A DNA stretch of 64,000 nucleotides from Undaria pinnatifida. Lineage: Eukaryota; Sar; Phaeophyceae; Laminariales; Alariaceae. Shown here piece by piece: positions 50,931 to 63,178 of the stretch. Numbering within the stretch: the first letter of the stretch is position 1; every line of letters starts with the position of its first letter. The position numbers and the translations under genes were made by a program. The stretch lies in NCBI GenBank assembly GCA_012845835.1, contig JABAKD010000016.1:13241507-13305506 (forward strand), written 5' to 3'. Under the pieces are notes generated by a model, which saw nothing but the letters and a program-made list of their open reading frames with translations, was not told the DNA's origin and made no database searches.

Positions 50931-53734
50931 GTTGGTGGGGTGCCTTGAATACTTGGGTACAACGTTGTTCAGGGAGAGTTTGCCTATTGTCCCTCATATC
51001 CCTGGTGGCATAGACTGGAGACGCCTCGTGCCCGCGGCTTGCATGGTCGCACCACAACTCAGGTCGCTTGACTTGTTTTAGCCAAGCCTCGTGATTTTCT
51101 GTTTTTTTTTTACCCATCATGTTCCATGATGATATGGCTGTAGATGTGTATTTGATGTGTATGCGGCGAAATATCTACGGACAATTCTTTCCAGTTTCTT
51201 TCCGTTCCTTTTTTCTCCCTCCCCCGCACCTTTATGGTTATTGATACGTAAGTATCAGGTACTAGACTTGGTATGATATGATACGATAATCTGACAATAA
51301 TTTGACGAAGTGTACGAGTAGCCTGGGTAGGCCTGGTATATAGGATGACGTGTACATTCTACATGTCAGCCAGACATCGCTGCTGGTACTAGGTCAAGTA
51401 TCAAGGAAGGCGACCCCAAACGCAGTGCTGCAGGGTAACCATGTCGTAGAGCAGTACTGCTGTGAGTGTGATACGTAAACGCAGAAGAAAGTGTAGACCG
51501 GTTCCGGGGGCCAGGTTTTCTTGCTCCAGCGAACGAAGCGTTCCGGTATAGTCAGCATGATGATGAGCCCTCTATTTTGGTGTTCTTACAAAGCGTTGTT
51601 GGGACTCTTTGACTTCAGAGGGGGAAGTGTAATACGAGTGTACGAAAGATTACAGCAGTGTTTTAGGTCGTACCAGGTACAGCGTTGGCCATACGCAGTA
51701 CCCGGCGGAGGCTGCGGCAAGGGTATCGTGGAAGGATCATACCCGTACTTTAACGCTACCATGCTATCATACTAGACTGCAGCTGTAGGATTGTATACTA
51801 GACTGCAGCTGTAGGATTGGCGGGCTGTGTGTATGGCACTGCTTGTACGGTGCGCTCGCACACTCTTGGTCGATTGTTGTGTCGGTAGAATCTGAGTCCA
51901 ACAGTTTTTTTTTCATGTAACTCGCTCGTCACTTTGTCCTCTCTCCGCTCAGCTTGGACCTCATTCTACATGCTGTGTGTGCATTAGGAATACTAGCGGT
52001 ACTAGGCAAGGAATATGGGAATCGGTAACCGATCAAAAGCATAGCGCTCTCAATCCGTGTATGTTGTGAGTAGGTGATTAGGATGCAGCAGTGCTTCGTA
52101 TTATACTTGCCGGGTACCTGTATGAAATGCGTGTGATACCGTGCCTCCGTCCAGCTCCCTCCATCCGGCCTTAAGTATTAACACTTTCCTGGTAGGGAAC
52201 AGCACGGAAACGCTTAACTCTGGCGCTGCATACGCTGCATTACAGTCAAATGCATGTGATTTGTACCTTTGATATATTTCCTAAGGCCTCTGGTTGTCTC
52301 GTACTCGTATTGTTTGTGCCGCGGTACTCGTACCATGCCTTCGTACCATGCCTTCGTACCATACTTGTGCATTGCACTCACAGCCTTTTGTTGCTAAAGA
52401 GTGCAAGCAGATAAACCGCGGAGCCCCTAAATTCAGCGTGATGCTGCACCCGCACTCGTGCAGCGTATCGACCTAATGGTGGAGGCTGGCCTTCGGCCGG
52501 CCAGTTTAAACTGCCACCGAAGCACGCGGCGGAACCCACGACCGCCCCTGCTGACCTCGAGCCCCCCAAAGGGTTGGGGTTAGGGTTTCGGAGAATGAGA
52601 TTGGCCTGGGTCTGGGCCGACGAGTAAGATTGAAATCGACGAGGTTGCGCTTCTCGAGAGCGGGTGCAGCACTGGGCTCCATTTTGGGGCTCCCGGTGTA
52701 CCGCCGCTGTTTATAGCAGCTGGTTTATAATACAAGAAACTGCTGAAAGACCTCGCATTTACATCGTCACATCGCAAATCGCAATCGCACTCTCGATGAG
52801 CACGAGCAACAAACCAGGTGCTAGCTCCAGGGGAAGGGTCTTTTTCGGGCAAAGGCGGGCACATTATCGATCGTATAATGGTATTATGTACCTGGTACCA
52901 GGGTGGTTTTGTACCTGGGGCCTCTTTCGGGCAAAGCGGGGCACTTGATCGATCGTGTAATATACCTCGTACCAAGGTAGCACGGTACCCGATACGAGGT
53001 ACCCAGTACCCAGGTACCTGTGTAGAGTAGACGGGGAAGCCAGCTCGGCTATTTCCCCGAGACTAACGCCTCTGTGCTGCACGCAACCCGCTGTTATGCT
53101 GCTCCGCGTTTATTGGTGCAATGATCGGCGCACTGCTGGGCGATCAGGGGTGCGTGTCTACCAGAACTTCAAGCTTGGGGTCGGTTCACTGTTCCAAAGG
53201 TGAGAGGAGCCCACAGCCCAGACCTTTTTTTTGTTCTTTTTGTATTGCTGTTTTCACAACGTCTTGACAGCAGACAGGAGTATTAGACTTCCGCGACTAC
53301 TACTGTAATTCTGTGTACCAACTCTGTGTAACGAACGAGCACCTGGTACTGGTTGGCGGCAAATGCTTTGCGGTATACAACAGCAGCTCGTCGCTCGCCA
53401 GTTGCAAGATGTCCCGGGTTTGCGTGGATTCGCAGCTGTTACTGTTATTGTACTAGAATCTGGGTAAGCTACATGCAAGGCACGGCATTAGTTGTGTATT
53501 CCGCCCGTTAGTAGAAGCAAAAGTGTAGTCTATGCCTCACCACGGAGTGGAACTATTTTTGAACATACGACTCTCGGATGTTTTCGCAGGTAGACGGTTT
53601 CTTCCGACCCTGCGCCCTGATCACACTGCGGAGATCTGCGTCCTCCAAATTGACCCTTGTTATACTATAATTAGCCGCTGGCAGGGCCCAGCAGGGCACC
53701 CTGATCCGGTTTAATTTACCGAACATAAAATATG
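50931..53734. other. No exon supported; possible intron
   Basis: Contains a 26-bp perfect tandem duplication (51771-51822, ACTAGACTGCAGCTGTAGGA), many GGTACC/CCTGGTA words, GTACCATGCCTTC triplication at 52326-52362 and an approximate 85-bp duplication (TTTTTCGGGCAAAGGCGGGC, 52840 vs 52925). Plus frame 51521-51775 is unrecognised. Confidence 0.4.
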
Positions 53735-53870
53735 ATCGGTGTACGTATATGTTCTTTACATTAAACTTGTCTTTCCACCCATCTACATCCAGCACAACCA
53801 ATGTCCGTGCTGATGCCTCCTAGAGAGACGAGGTCTGAGGTCACAAATTTCGACACAGATATGCACGTGT
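53735..53870 (+). repeat. Dispersed repeat family F, copy F2
   Basis: TGTTCTTTACATTAAACTTG, ATCTACATCCAGCACAACCA, TGTCCGTGCTGATGCCTCCT, AGAGAGACGAG, GGTCACAAATTTCGACACAG. Same order as F1 and F3. Confidence 0.85.
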
Positions 53871-54889
53871 GAGTTGGCTGGACTTGACAGCTGTTCAGTG
53901 GTTATTGCTGTTGTTTAGGTGCTGCTATACATAGTAGTTTTTTGCGAGGTGGCGAGAGTAGTAGCCAACTTTAACTATTGATAACTCACTCAAGTCAATA
54001 TTACTAAACACCAGTCGAGCCACAACGCGCCAGTCAGATGCAAATCCGCAAAACTCTACTGTACTCGTAAACATTTCCTGAAAATCCGCCCGCAACTAAA
54101 TTTGATGCATTGCAAGGCGCTTCGCTCCGCGGGCGGCAATCGCCGCCCACTACGCTCGCTCAGAAAAGAAAAATGCAGCAAACCACAGTGAAGCGGACAG
54201 AAGTCCAAGATTGATTGTTGGTGCAAACTGGCGACTTTGGTGATGCCAAGTGTCCCGTCGCCATGCTCCAGGAAAAACAGCCCGGACGCCACATACACGG
54301 GTATTACATAAGTACAGCAGTCACGCGAACGGGATAAAAATATCTCGTCTGCTTCTTGGCTTGCTTGCGTGTTTTTAAACGGGGCAAGTATACGTACTAC
54401 TTCTTACTGTAGGCACGTTGCTGCTCCTCTGGGCCTAGGGCCTTACCGTACAAAACCGCGTTTTCTCTTCGGTGCACCGTGTGATGAACCGTAGAAAACC
54501 GCGGTTTCTTACGTACGATTTTCAAGCCGTTTCATGGGGCACTAACGAACCCCTGTTTCTCTACGGTGCCCGCATGAACGAAGAATAAACCGTACAACGC
54601 CGTGGTTTCGTAGGGTTTTTGGCGCTTTTTCTGGAGACACTAACGCACTTTCAATAGCGAAGACAGGCAAGCAGCGTACTGGTATAAATGAAGCGTGTAG
54701 AACCGTCGTGAACCCTTTTGACACGAACCCGTGCAGAAACCGCCATGAACCGTGCGAAACCGTCGTGACCCTGTAGCATAGCACCGTTCGGCGGCCGACG
54801 GAACGACGGGTCTTCTACCGTTTCAAGCGAACCGCGCCGTTAAATAACCAATCTAACGGTTTTTGGCGCCGTATGACATCTTGACGCAC
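53871..54889. repeat. No gene; dispersed AACCGTNGAAACCG words
   Basis: From about 54440 to 54800 AAACCG, GAACCGT and CGTGAACC words recur, a divergent version of the array that follows. The minus frame at 54542-54784 is a repeat product. Confidence 0.45.
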
Positions 54890-55255
54890 ACGGTGTCGTG
54901 CTGTTTCGATGGCATCCCTACGGTGCGGCTCGGTGCAGCGTTAGGAAATGGGGAATCTTACGGTGCGGTTTGGTGCGGTTTTCAGATATTGGAAACCCTA
55001 CGGTGCTCTTCGTTGCTATGATATATTCTAGAGTGCGATTCGGTGCGGTTTTCAGATGCCATAATGCTACGTGTGGTTTGATTCGGTGTTTAGATGTCTT
55101 GAACCGTACGGTGCGGTTCAGTTGTATTGTATGTCCTATTGTGCGTTTCGGTGCGGTTTTCTGATATTTTAAGACCTACGGTGCGGTGCCGCGCGGTTGT
55201 GAAGAGGGCAAAAAGCCTGCGGTGCGGTGCTGTTAACCGCACCGAACCGATAGGA
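54890..55255 (+). repeat. Degenerate tandem array, CTACGGTGCGGTTCGGTGCG units
   Basis: About six units of roughly 58-62 bp: TACGGTGCGG, TTCGGTGCGGTTTTCAGATA, then TGGAA or TTGAA. It ends in an inverted pair GCGGTGC...TTAACCGCACCGAACCG. The plus frame 54898-55164 (RFGAVF-like repeats) is a by-product. Confidence 0.8.
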
Positions 55256-55679
55256 AAAATCACTCCGCAAAGGACCTTGCGAATTTCGAAAGAACGCTTC
55301 AAGAAATTTAAATGACACCTTAGCTGTGAAATCGACAAGAATTTCAGAGCGGTAATGTGTTGTGCGAAGAAAACAATAACAATACCAACAGCTTTTGGTT
55401 TCGTTTCGTTTCGTTTTGTTTGCGTACGCATGTCTCGTGGCTTCGTGACCACAGAACGTGCACCGTACCCTCCTCTCTTGCCCCATGGCCCTGTTACTGA
55501 ACGGAATCGGTATCGACATTGGGGTCACATTTTTTTCTTATTTTTCCCCTTTTGCTTTGCCCTTTTTGTTTCCTCTTCTGTGCCCTTGAGGATTATGGAG
55601 GCGATGATGTCGGTATGGACACCACCGCCGTAGATGCAGAAAAAAAAATCAGGACACGCAAGGCAGCAAATCTCCTATA

Positions 55680-55790
55680 TAACCCTCTATTCTATCCGTT
55701 TACATCTGGCGCAACCAGTGTCCGTGCCGATGGCTCCAAGAGAGACGAGCTCTGTGGTCACGAACTACGACGCAGAAATATAATTCATCG
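55680..55790 (+). repeat. Dispersed repeat family F, copy F3
   Basis: ACCAGTGTCCGTGCCGATGG, AGAGAGACGAGCTCTGTGGT, CACGAACTACGACGCAGAAA. Starts within a possible coding-like run (KKIRTRKAANLLYNP), which I do not call. Confidence 0.8.
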
Positions 55791-56389
55791 CAAATGCAGC
55801 AAGGTGGCCATGCAATGCCAACCACAATTAACGCGCGGGGAAAAAAAAAAATGCAGACTATCACACCAGACATGCAACTATAATGGAAAAGAAGAAAAAC
55901 GAGTGTAAGAAAAATGATACAAGGAGGGGGGGAGGGAAAGAAAGAGGGCCATAGCAGTAAGCAGGTGATAGCCCATGCGGCAATGCTCCTACTCCTACAG
56001 CAGTAGGTGCGTTCGGAACCCAGTATGTTTGCTGCCCCCGACGTTGATTTGGTGGTATCATCTGCGCTGTTGCTCTCACAGCAGTTGCTGGCTGTCTGTT
56101 TTGCCTTGTTTTCCTTTTTGGTCGTGCCGTGTTGTTTGACTCCATTTTTGTTCTCCCTGGGTACCGCTTCCCTCCCGCCCGCGTTTATTTTTCCTCGTTA
56201 TTTGCGTTTGTTTTCCTTTTTGTTTTTTTTCTTCCATTTATTATCTTTTTTTTTCCTTGCGAGTAGGCTGGTGCGCTGGCTTGCATATGTTGTCCTTTTG
56301 TCCTCGTGATCATTGTGGTTGGGATTGCATGCCATCATTGCCATCATGGCCCAATCACCGTACTGTTTTTGCAACGAATTTCATCTCTT

Positions 56390-56490
56390 GTCTTGTAGTT
56401 TGTGACCACATATCTCGTTTCTCTGGGAGGCATCAGCACGGACTCTGGCTGTGCCAGATGTAGACGGGTGGAAAGGCCAATTTAATACCT
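56390..56490 (-). repeat. Dispersed repeat family F, copy F4
   Basis: Reverse of the F unit: TGTGACCACATATCTCG, TCTCTGGGAGGCATCAGCAC, GGACTCTGGCTGTGCCAGAT and GTAGACGGGTGGAAAGGCCA. Confidence 0.8.
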
Positions 56491-56919
56491 GAAGAACACG
56501 CACATCACACCAGCATCATCAAATGCGTACATGGGTACCAAATGGTATCAGTGTTGAGTCATATATTCGCTTTCTCTTCCCCTGACGTGAGCCCTGTACC
56601 TCGATCCCCCAAGCTAAAAGTCGGACAACTGTACTGCAGATGATTTGCCAACAGTAGTGGCAACCGATTAGCCCGAATGCCGCCAACCATTGAGCCAAAT
56701 GCCGCCAATCAAACAGCGATGAATGCCCGGGATATACGAAGTGCAGAAACCACCGACCGCTCGCTCTTGACGTCAGGTATCAGCAGCTGCAGCCTTTTGT
56801 AAACCCTAACACTTTATCGTAGTGGTCATCAACACGACTAGACGATAGGTTGCAGTTCCTGCTGCAAGACGTTGATTCTGGTCCTTGTTCCACATTTCCC
56901 GTTTCGCCGCTGTTTTCTT

Positions 56920-57130
56920 CTTCGCATTCCTTGTACTTTTTTCTTCTTCTTTTTCCTCATTACATCTGTCGTCTTCGCACATTATTTCTCCTTCTCTCTT
57001 CGTAGACGTACTCAAACCCGGGGTCACTACGCAGGCTCTTCTCCCCCCCCCCCACTACGGTACGCACCTTCATTTTTTCGCGGGAATCGAGTGTTTGCGT
57101 TGAAAGAATTCAATCAAAAGTTCCATTAAA
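56920..57130 (+). repeat. Dispersed repeat family C, 5' fragment C4
   Basis: CCCCCACTACGGTACGCACC, TTCATTTTTTCGCGGGAATC and a CCCGGGGTCACTACGCAGGC block match the start of C1 and C2. A further weak match (TTCTTCCCTCAACTCTCGTC, GCTTACCCACGATGACGAAG) is at about 58110-58180. Confidence 0.65.
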
Positions 57131-57554
57131 AAATTATACCAAGCGAACTTTGAGGGAAGTAGTTTCCCCAAAACGGCATGAAAATTCCGATTTGAGTGAA
57201 CGATTTTTCGAGTGAATTCCATCAATAACGACCAGCTCATACGATTGGCCTACAAATACCGAGCTTAACACCGTTGCCCTCCAGGCACAACGGCACACAA
57301 TCAGAGGGCACGAGGGCACAACCCTCACGGCAGCACAGAGCAGACACTGACCGGTGTGCGCTGTGCTTAGCAGCGGTAGACACAACCCAATATTGATGCG
57401 GAGGCACCGAAGAGTAGCTGGGGAAGCATGACACGTACGCGCAACCTCAGGGGTAGGTGCTAGTGAGCCAGCGCTTCCGCGCTCTCTGCTTTCTCTGCTG
57501 CTGCGTGCTGTCGTATCCGGTGCAGATTTTGTCAACCACCATCGGTATACCACA

Positions 57555-57905
57555 ATGCCGTCGCCGAAGCCTCCACCGCCACCCACGCCGCACGGCCGCC
57601 GCCGCCGCTACTGCTGCTGCTGCTGCTGCTGCGGTTGGTGTCTCCTGCGTTTGTTTCTATAAAAAAATATGTAAAACTGGCTATTCTGTTGTTGTGGTGA
57701 TCGTGGTGATCGAGCCAGGCCGAGCCTAGCTACTGTGCCGCAACTCATCTGGCGAGGCCATCGCCACCGCCACCTCCGTCCCTGTCCCCGCCGCTGCTGC
57801 TGCTGCTGCTGCGGCAGCGGCTGCTGTGATGCTACTGCGCAGCAGCTGCTGCTGCTTTGCTGCTGTTTGTCTGATGGTGTTGTGCTGGGCCTGCCGCTGT
57901 CGGTG
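57555..57905 (+). other. CTG/GCC-rich segment, possible exon(s)
   Basis: Contains CTGCTGCTGCTGCTGCTG runs at 57613 and 57797. One frame (to 57903) reads EAIATATSVPVPAAAAAAAA, then VMLLRSSCCCFAAV, before a strong donor GTGAGT at 57904. Another starts ATGCCGTCGCCGAAGCC at 57555. Either could be a WD40-gene exon, but triplet repeats give open frames easily. Confidence 0.25.
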
Positions 57906-58224
57906 AGTCTTTAAATAGGTGCTACCGCACCATGTCTAAATTCAAAATTTGATGCTGCCTCCCCGCTCCTCGCCTGTGATATGGAGGCCGTGTACGCCTT
58001 TTCTGCGATTCGTTCACCGCAAACACAACCAAAAGCATGCCGGAGTGAATCTGGCCTTTTTATAGCTTGGTGGAAGAATTTTTAGTGAACTTTTTAACGC
58101 AAACACTCTGACAATTCAGCGCTTTCTTCCCTCAACTCTCGTCGAATTGTGCTTACCCACGATGACGAAGCGCTCTCGGCAATTGGTGTCTCTGGAAAAT
58201 AACGATCGTATGTATAATACTACA

Positions 58225-58645
58225 TATATACAACTCGTAATGCGCGCGAACGGAGTATCACACACAGCTTGCAAAGATGAGTTTCGACGAAATCTTCGAT
58301 CTCACAGCTGGAGTGTATTTTAATTCTTATAATATATACATACGTACACCTATTATATGAGTAAAATGAAAATACATTTCCGATGTGAGATCGAAGATTT
58401 CGCCGAAACTCATCTTTGCAATGTGTGTGATACAGAGTAGTACTCCGATCGCGCGTGATACTGTGTGTGTCCTCATTAGGGATATACACGTATTACAAAG
58501 ATAAATATACGCTCCAGCTGTGAGATCGAATATATTATAAAAACAAAGATACACTACAGCTGTGAGATCGAAGATTTTGTCGAAACTCATCTTTGCGAGC
58601 TGTGTGTGATACTCCGATAGCGCGTATTACGTATCGAATATATGT
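58225..58645. repeat. Family A cluster A7 (minus), A8 and A9 (plus)
   Basis: A7 (58225-58340) is reversed relative to A8 (58370-58480), giving an inverted repeat with a spacer of about 30 bases. A9 (58500-58640) is direct with A8 and has a duplicated CAGCTGTGAGATCGAA start. All carry TGAGATCGAAGATTT, TCGAAACTCATCTTTGC and TGTGTGATA. Confidence 0.9.
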
Positions 58646-59864
58646 GATATATTTTTTGGGCTGAACTCGAATTCTTAGGGCTGTGATTCGGCAGAATTTA
58701 ACGAATATTATCTTTTAATAGTCGCGAGGCGGCAGAGCCGACTAACTGGCGGACTTTAGTCAGCAAGTCGATTGGTCACTATTAATAGCTGACCAGTCAG
58801 CAAGTCGATGTGCCACTGCTGTTGAATGCTGAATTTAGTCGGCAAATCGGTTGGCCAGCTCGAGCGGCTTTTCTTGGGCCGATTTTGTTGACAAAAATAT
58901 GGTGAAGAATCGAGCCTCCATTTCTTGTGAGCATTCCAGGTAAAACACCATCGTAAGGTTACAGGTGGGGACACAGAGTCCCCCCTACAGGTCTGCCAAT
59001 TGGGCAGGTCCTCGGACAGTACTCACTTTCTTTTCCTTCGTAGAGACGTAGCTTTATTTGATTCCACCAGAGCCCCGAATAGCTTCTAAAATCAGAGGCA
59101 CGTGCCTCCGATCTATTTCCTAACTTTCCCGAATATAAAACGCCAACCTTATCATACAAAACCCATCCAAATTTTCTCAAATTCCGGATAATTACAGGCC
59201 TTTCGAGGCCGTATCTTAACACCATTGCTAAAGTGCGGGCCTATGCTGTCCCTCACCCCATCGACGAACAGAAGGCTGCCGCTTTTTTTAGAGCCACATT
59301 TCAATGTCCGCAGCGATTTGCTGAGAAGGGGTGTATCTCGCCTTTAACAAGCATTCCCCCTTGGAAACCCAATGAGTCAAATAGTCTGTACCTGCGGAAA
59401 ACGACTGGCTATTAGTCCGACTAATAACTAGTTGGTGACTTAAGTCGTGCCGACTCACAACTCCACTAATTATTTTGTGAAGCAGGGTGTATCCCCGCAC
59501 TAGTTGCAGTACTAGAGAATGCTTTTCTTCCGTGTGTTGGTGCGCATGAGTCTAACCGCATTTTGAATTTTTGTGCAAGAATCGAATCGAGCCACATTTT
59601 CCGCTTTTGCTTAACTCCCGATTTCTTAAATAGAGCTGCCGCGTACTTGTACCCAATTTCTTGACCCCTTTGGAAATTTTCCCAGGATTTGGGGGCGCAA
59701 ACTACTCGTAATTTTTGCAGGAAAAGGCTTGCAGTGGCGAAAGTACTACTGTTGTACCCAGTTTCCTACCTACTACCGCGTACTGTACTCTTATGTCTTT
59801 GTTTCTTATCAAATTTGTTAACTGCCGCCGCGTACTGTATGCCTTTTCTTGTATAACCCTGCAG
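58646..59864. other. No exon supported
   Basis: A CAGTCAGCAAGTCGAT(T/G) word recurs three times near 58750-58860. Plus frame 59233-59415 and minus frame 58959-59225 have ordinary composition but no recognised product. Confidence 0.35.
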
Positions 59865-62800
59865 GGGCTTCCTCCGATGGAGGTAACGGATCGACGCGTC
59901 AGCCGCAACCCGTGGGTGGGCGAGCGATCCAACCCACACCCGCCTCTGGCCCCAAGGTGGCGGCAGCGGCGTCGGCTTCCAGCCGGCCGCAGGTACAGCC
60001 ATGGCAAGAGCCAGGCTTCCTAAGTGAAACCGCCATAAATATGCCGACCAGTCAGGATGGGCGAGGGGGGGAGGATGTGGAAGGCAGTACGCCAGAAGAG
60101 CACAGTAGCAGTAGGTCGGACAGCATGGAGGATGTGGAGGGTATCGGGGATGACAGTTCGACGGCCTCGGGGGGCTCTGTGGCGGAGGAGGGGTGGGAGA
60201 GCGGCCATGGGCTTGACCCCCGAGAGGCCGCCGTCCTGGGTTTGGAGGCAGTAGGGAAGGGGGAGGGGGGAGAGGGTGGAAGCAAGCTGCCGGCGGCGGT
60301 GCAAAAGAGGAACTCGTTCCGGCGTGCTTTCGACAAGGCTCGGTGGGTGCTAGTGCTGACTGTGACTGCTGACTGCTGTAGAATGCGTGCTTTGTGTTCG
60401 ACGGTCGTAACATTCGTTGAAGCCGCTTCTGGTATTGTACAAAACACTTGAAAATAACGGTTTGGCCATATGCTTCGTATGCTGGTATTCGAAGCATGTG
60501 TAGGAGCACGTTTACCAGGTAGTGCATGCTAAAAAAAAATCGTGCGTTTCTGTGGAACGTACGACGCGGCGCGTTTGTATTTTCCATACCATACGATATC
60601 TGTGTCCGTTTGACTACTTGCTCGTGGCGACTTCTGGTGCAAATGTTTTGTGGGGATGGAGTGGCGACGGCGGTAGACAGGAGGACTCCTGATGTTGAGC
60701 AGTCCCCGATTCCTGACTCCACCCCACAAGGGTTTCGATGCTGACGGGTTTTTTGTGGTCAGTGTACTCGTGGTTAACCGTTTCACCGCTGCGAAAGTAG
60801 TGCTAGCCTTATCCCAAGTAGTTTGTCCCCTACACGCGAGTTTGTTTATGTTGTACCTTTTCCATGATATGGAGGGATTAACAACATACGAAGTAATATT
60901 TTTTGCTTCTACAGCAGTGTAGCAGTAAGTAGTAACCGGTTCCACTCTGTGATGTTTGTTGTAAGAGCCGTTCGGTGCGCACGTTAACACCCAAACGGCA
61001 CTTGCGTTTCCGGACAGGGCGGAATATTTCCCAGGGTGTAGTATGGCGCATCCACATTGGCTTGGCTCTTGCAGCCGTCGGCGTTGCCGTCAAGCGCGGA
61101 AGCAGCAACCTGCTTTGGCGGATAGCGTAGCTATCAAAAAGGCGATGAGGGGCAGCTGTACCCATCTAACCAGGGCTGTTCGCGGATCGAGATGTTTCCA
61201 AAATCTTGCGGGTCTGGCTGGGTCAGGAGGTTTGTCAAAATTTCACGTATCCGGTCGCGTCTGATGTCGACACCTAACAAAAAAACGGTCAGGTGTCCGT
61301 CCCCCTGACCCGGCAAGGCCGCAAGGCCCGACCCGCAACGTTTGACCCGACCCGTCAACAACCCTAGACCTAACCTCCTGCGCCCATCGAATCGACCCCG
61401 GTGCCCCCCCACACACACCTGACAGGACATGCCACTCACAACGTGAAAACCAGCTCAAGAGAATCATGGGCGGCATGGGCAGGCGACGATCAAGCACTGC
61501 CATTAGCGGCGCGAGCCCCCCCATCGACTCGGGCACCACATCCCCTGATAACGTCGTTCAAAATCCCGAGGCATTGCCGCGCTCGCATGAAGCGAGTGAG
61601 GCGCTTCCGGGGAGTGAATGCGGAGGAGCCTGTGGCCCCCAGCCACGGCCGAAGGGAAGGAGTGGTGCCTCGAGGTTGAGACGCGGGATGGGCGGAGGGG
61701 GGAAAGGGGGAGAGCCGGATGGCCCCCCAGAGGTGAAGATGCAGCACCGTGGTAAAGGAGGAGGGAAGGAGAGCGGCTGGCGCTCGTTGCATATGGTGCA
61801 GTGTCTGCGGTATCACGAGGTGCGATGCGCGGCGGTGTGAGGGGCTGCGGGGCGGTGCGGAGCTTGTTGTGCATTCTAGCCCCAGATTGCGTGATTTGTC
61901 TTGATTGATTGATAAGATCCAATTTTCGTTTCTTTGATCGTCGTTTGTCACTGCGTCCCCAAAATCGCCCCACGGTTCAGGTAGACAAAACTACGTAGAA
62001 GACGTCTTTTTTTTTTAAAGCCGTGCAGAAAGAAGCTGACCCGCTTGCGTTACACGTCGAACGTCCGTGCTGTACCTTAAGGGACCGATTTGGACGCTGA
62101 AGTTTAACCACCACGGGACAAGGATGGCTACCGGAGGCCAGGATGGGAAAGTCGTGGTCTGGGACTTGGCAGCCTCTGCCGAGCCAACCCCAGCAGCGGA
62201 AGCCGAGGACACCGACGTTAGCAGAAGCACTACCGACGTGAGCAGAAGCACTGCTGACGTAAGCAGAAGCTCTACCGACGGCAGAAAAAGCGAGGAACAT
62301 TATGAGGACAACCACTACCCCGACACCACTGTCGCTGTGGAGGAAGGCGTCTATAGGTCGGGGTCAGGGGCGGGGACGGGGACGGGTGGCGTCGGCGCGT
62401 CCGGGGTTGGCGGGAGTGCAAGAGACGCGTTTTCAGCTGAGCCTATCTCGATTGGGTCCGGTTTGAGCGACGACACTGTCTCTGCGGAGCGCGAGAGCTC
62501 GGATCTGGGGTCTGGCGGCATACGCGGAAAAGGCGGCAACTTCCCGGGGTTGGAGGTGAGGGGGGGATGGAGTGCGCCTTGTTTTGGCGGGACACGTCGG
62601 ATTGGATTGTGTAGTCGTCCTTCTGCCGGCTGCTGTTCGTGTTTTTTAGAAGCAAGGTTTTTCATCTGCGTACTCCTGTCAGCGGTATGTACGTGGCTAG
62701 TGTAACTAACTGCAGTCTGCTGTCCGCGTTTTTCAGAAGCTTGCTGTCGTCTGTGTGCCCCTGTTGGTATGTACGCAACGAGGTATCAACTAAGCTCGTG

Positions 62801-63178
62801 GTGTGTTGTTCTGTGCTAGGTTGTTTCTGCACCAACATTCTATTTTGCTGTTTACCTTTGTTGTCCTGTCCATGTGACTGCACGCACGCCCTTCTGCCGC
62901 ATGTTCTGTAAGTCCCCGCGATCGTCACGAGATCACGCCGTTGTTCGGTCTTAGCGTTATGACTAGTAAACGCTGGAGTGCCACAGTCGGCCCCTGGTTG
63001 GCTGTTGGCTAATCGCCAGTTTGCAACAAACACTTTCATATCTGCAGGTGTTTCGCGCAACCCCTGTTCGGGTGTTCACTGGGCACACGAGCGACGTGGT
63101 GGACCTCAGCTGGAGCCACTCCGACTTCTTGTGCTCTGCCAGCATCGACGGCACTGTCATGCTGTGGCACCCACTTAG
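59865..63178 (+). CDS. WDR44-like WD40-repeat protein, internal exons (continues past the window)
   Basis: WDR44-type proteins bind active Rab11 on recycling membranes through a disordered N-terminal half and use a C-terminal WD40 propeller. Exons: 59865-60342 (Ser/Glu-rich, ending RNSFRRAFDKA), 61426 to a donor at 61733 or 61820 (QRENQLKRIMGGMGRR), about 62021-62555 (WD repeat KGPIWTLKFNHHGTRMATGG, QDGKVVVWDL, then a Ser/Asp/Gly insert with three DVSRST units) and 63048-63178 (TPVRVFTGHTSDVVDLSWS, CSASIDGTVMLWHPL). The joins 60342/61426 and 62555/63048 are GT-AG and phase-consistent. The second WD unit with GHTSDVVDLSWS is typical of WDR44. Near 62065 the frame that reads KKLTRLRYTSNVRA is one base off the WD frame: an indel, sequencing error or unseen splice. 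Later WD repeats lie beyond 64 kb. Confidence 0.82.

Noticed and set aside
59766-60722. 318-codon minus frame
   Set aside because: It is antisense to a WD40-gene exon with matching splice phases; its Pro-rich middle is the complement of Gly/Glu codons.
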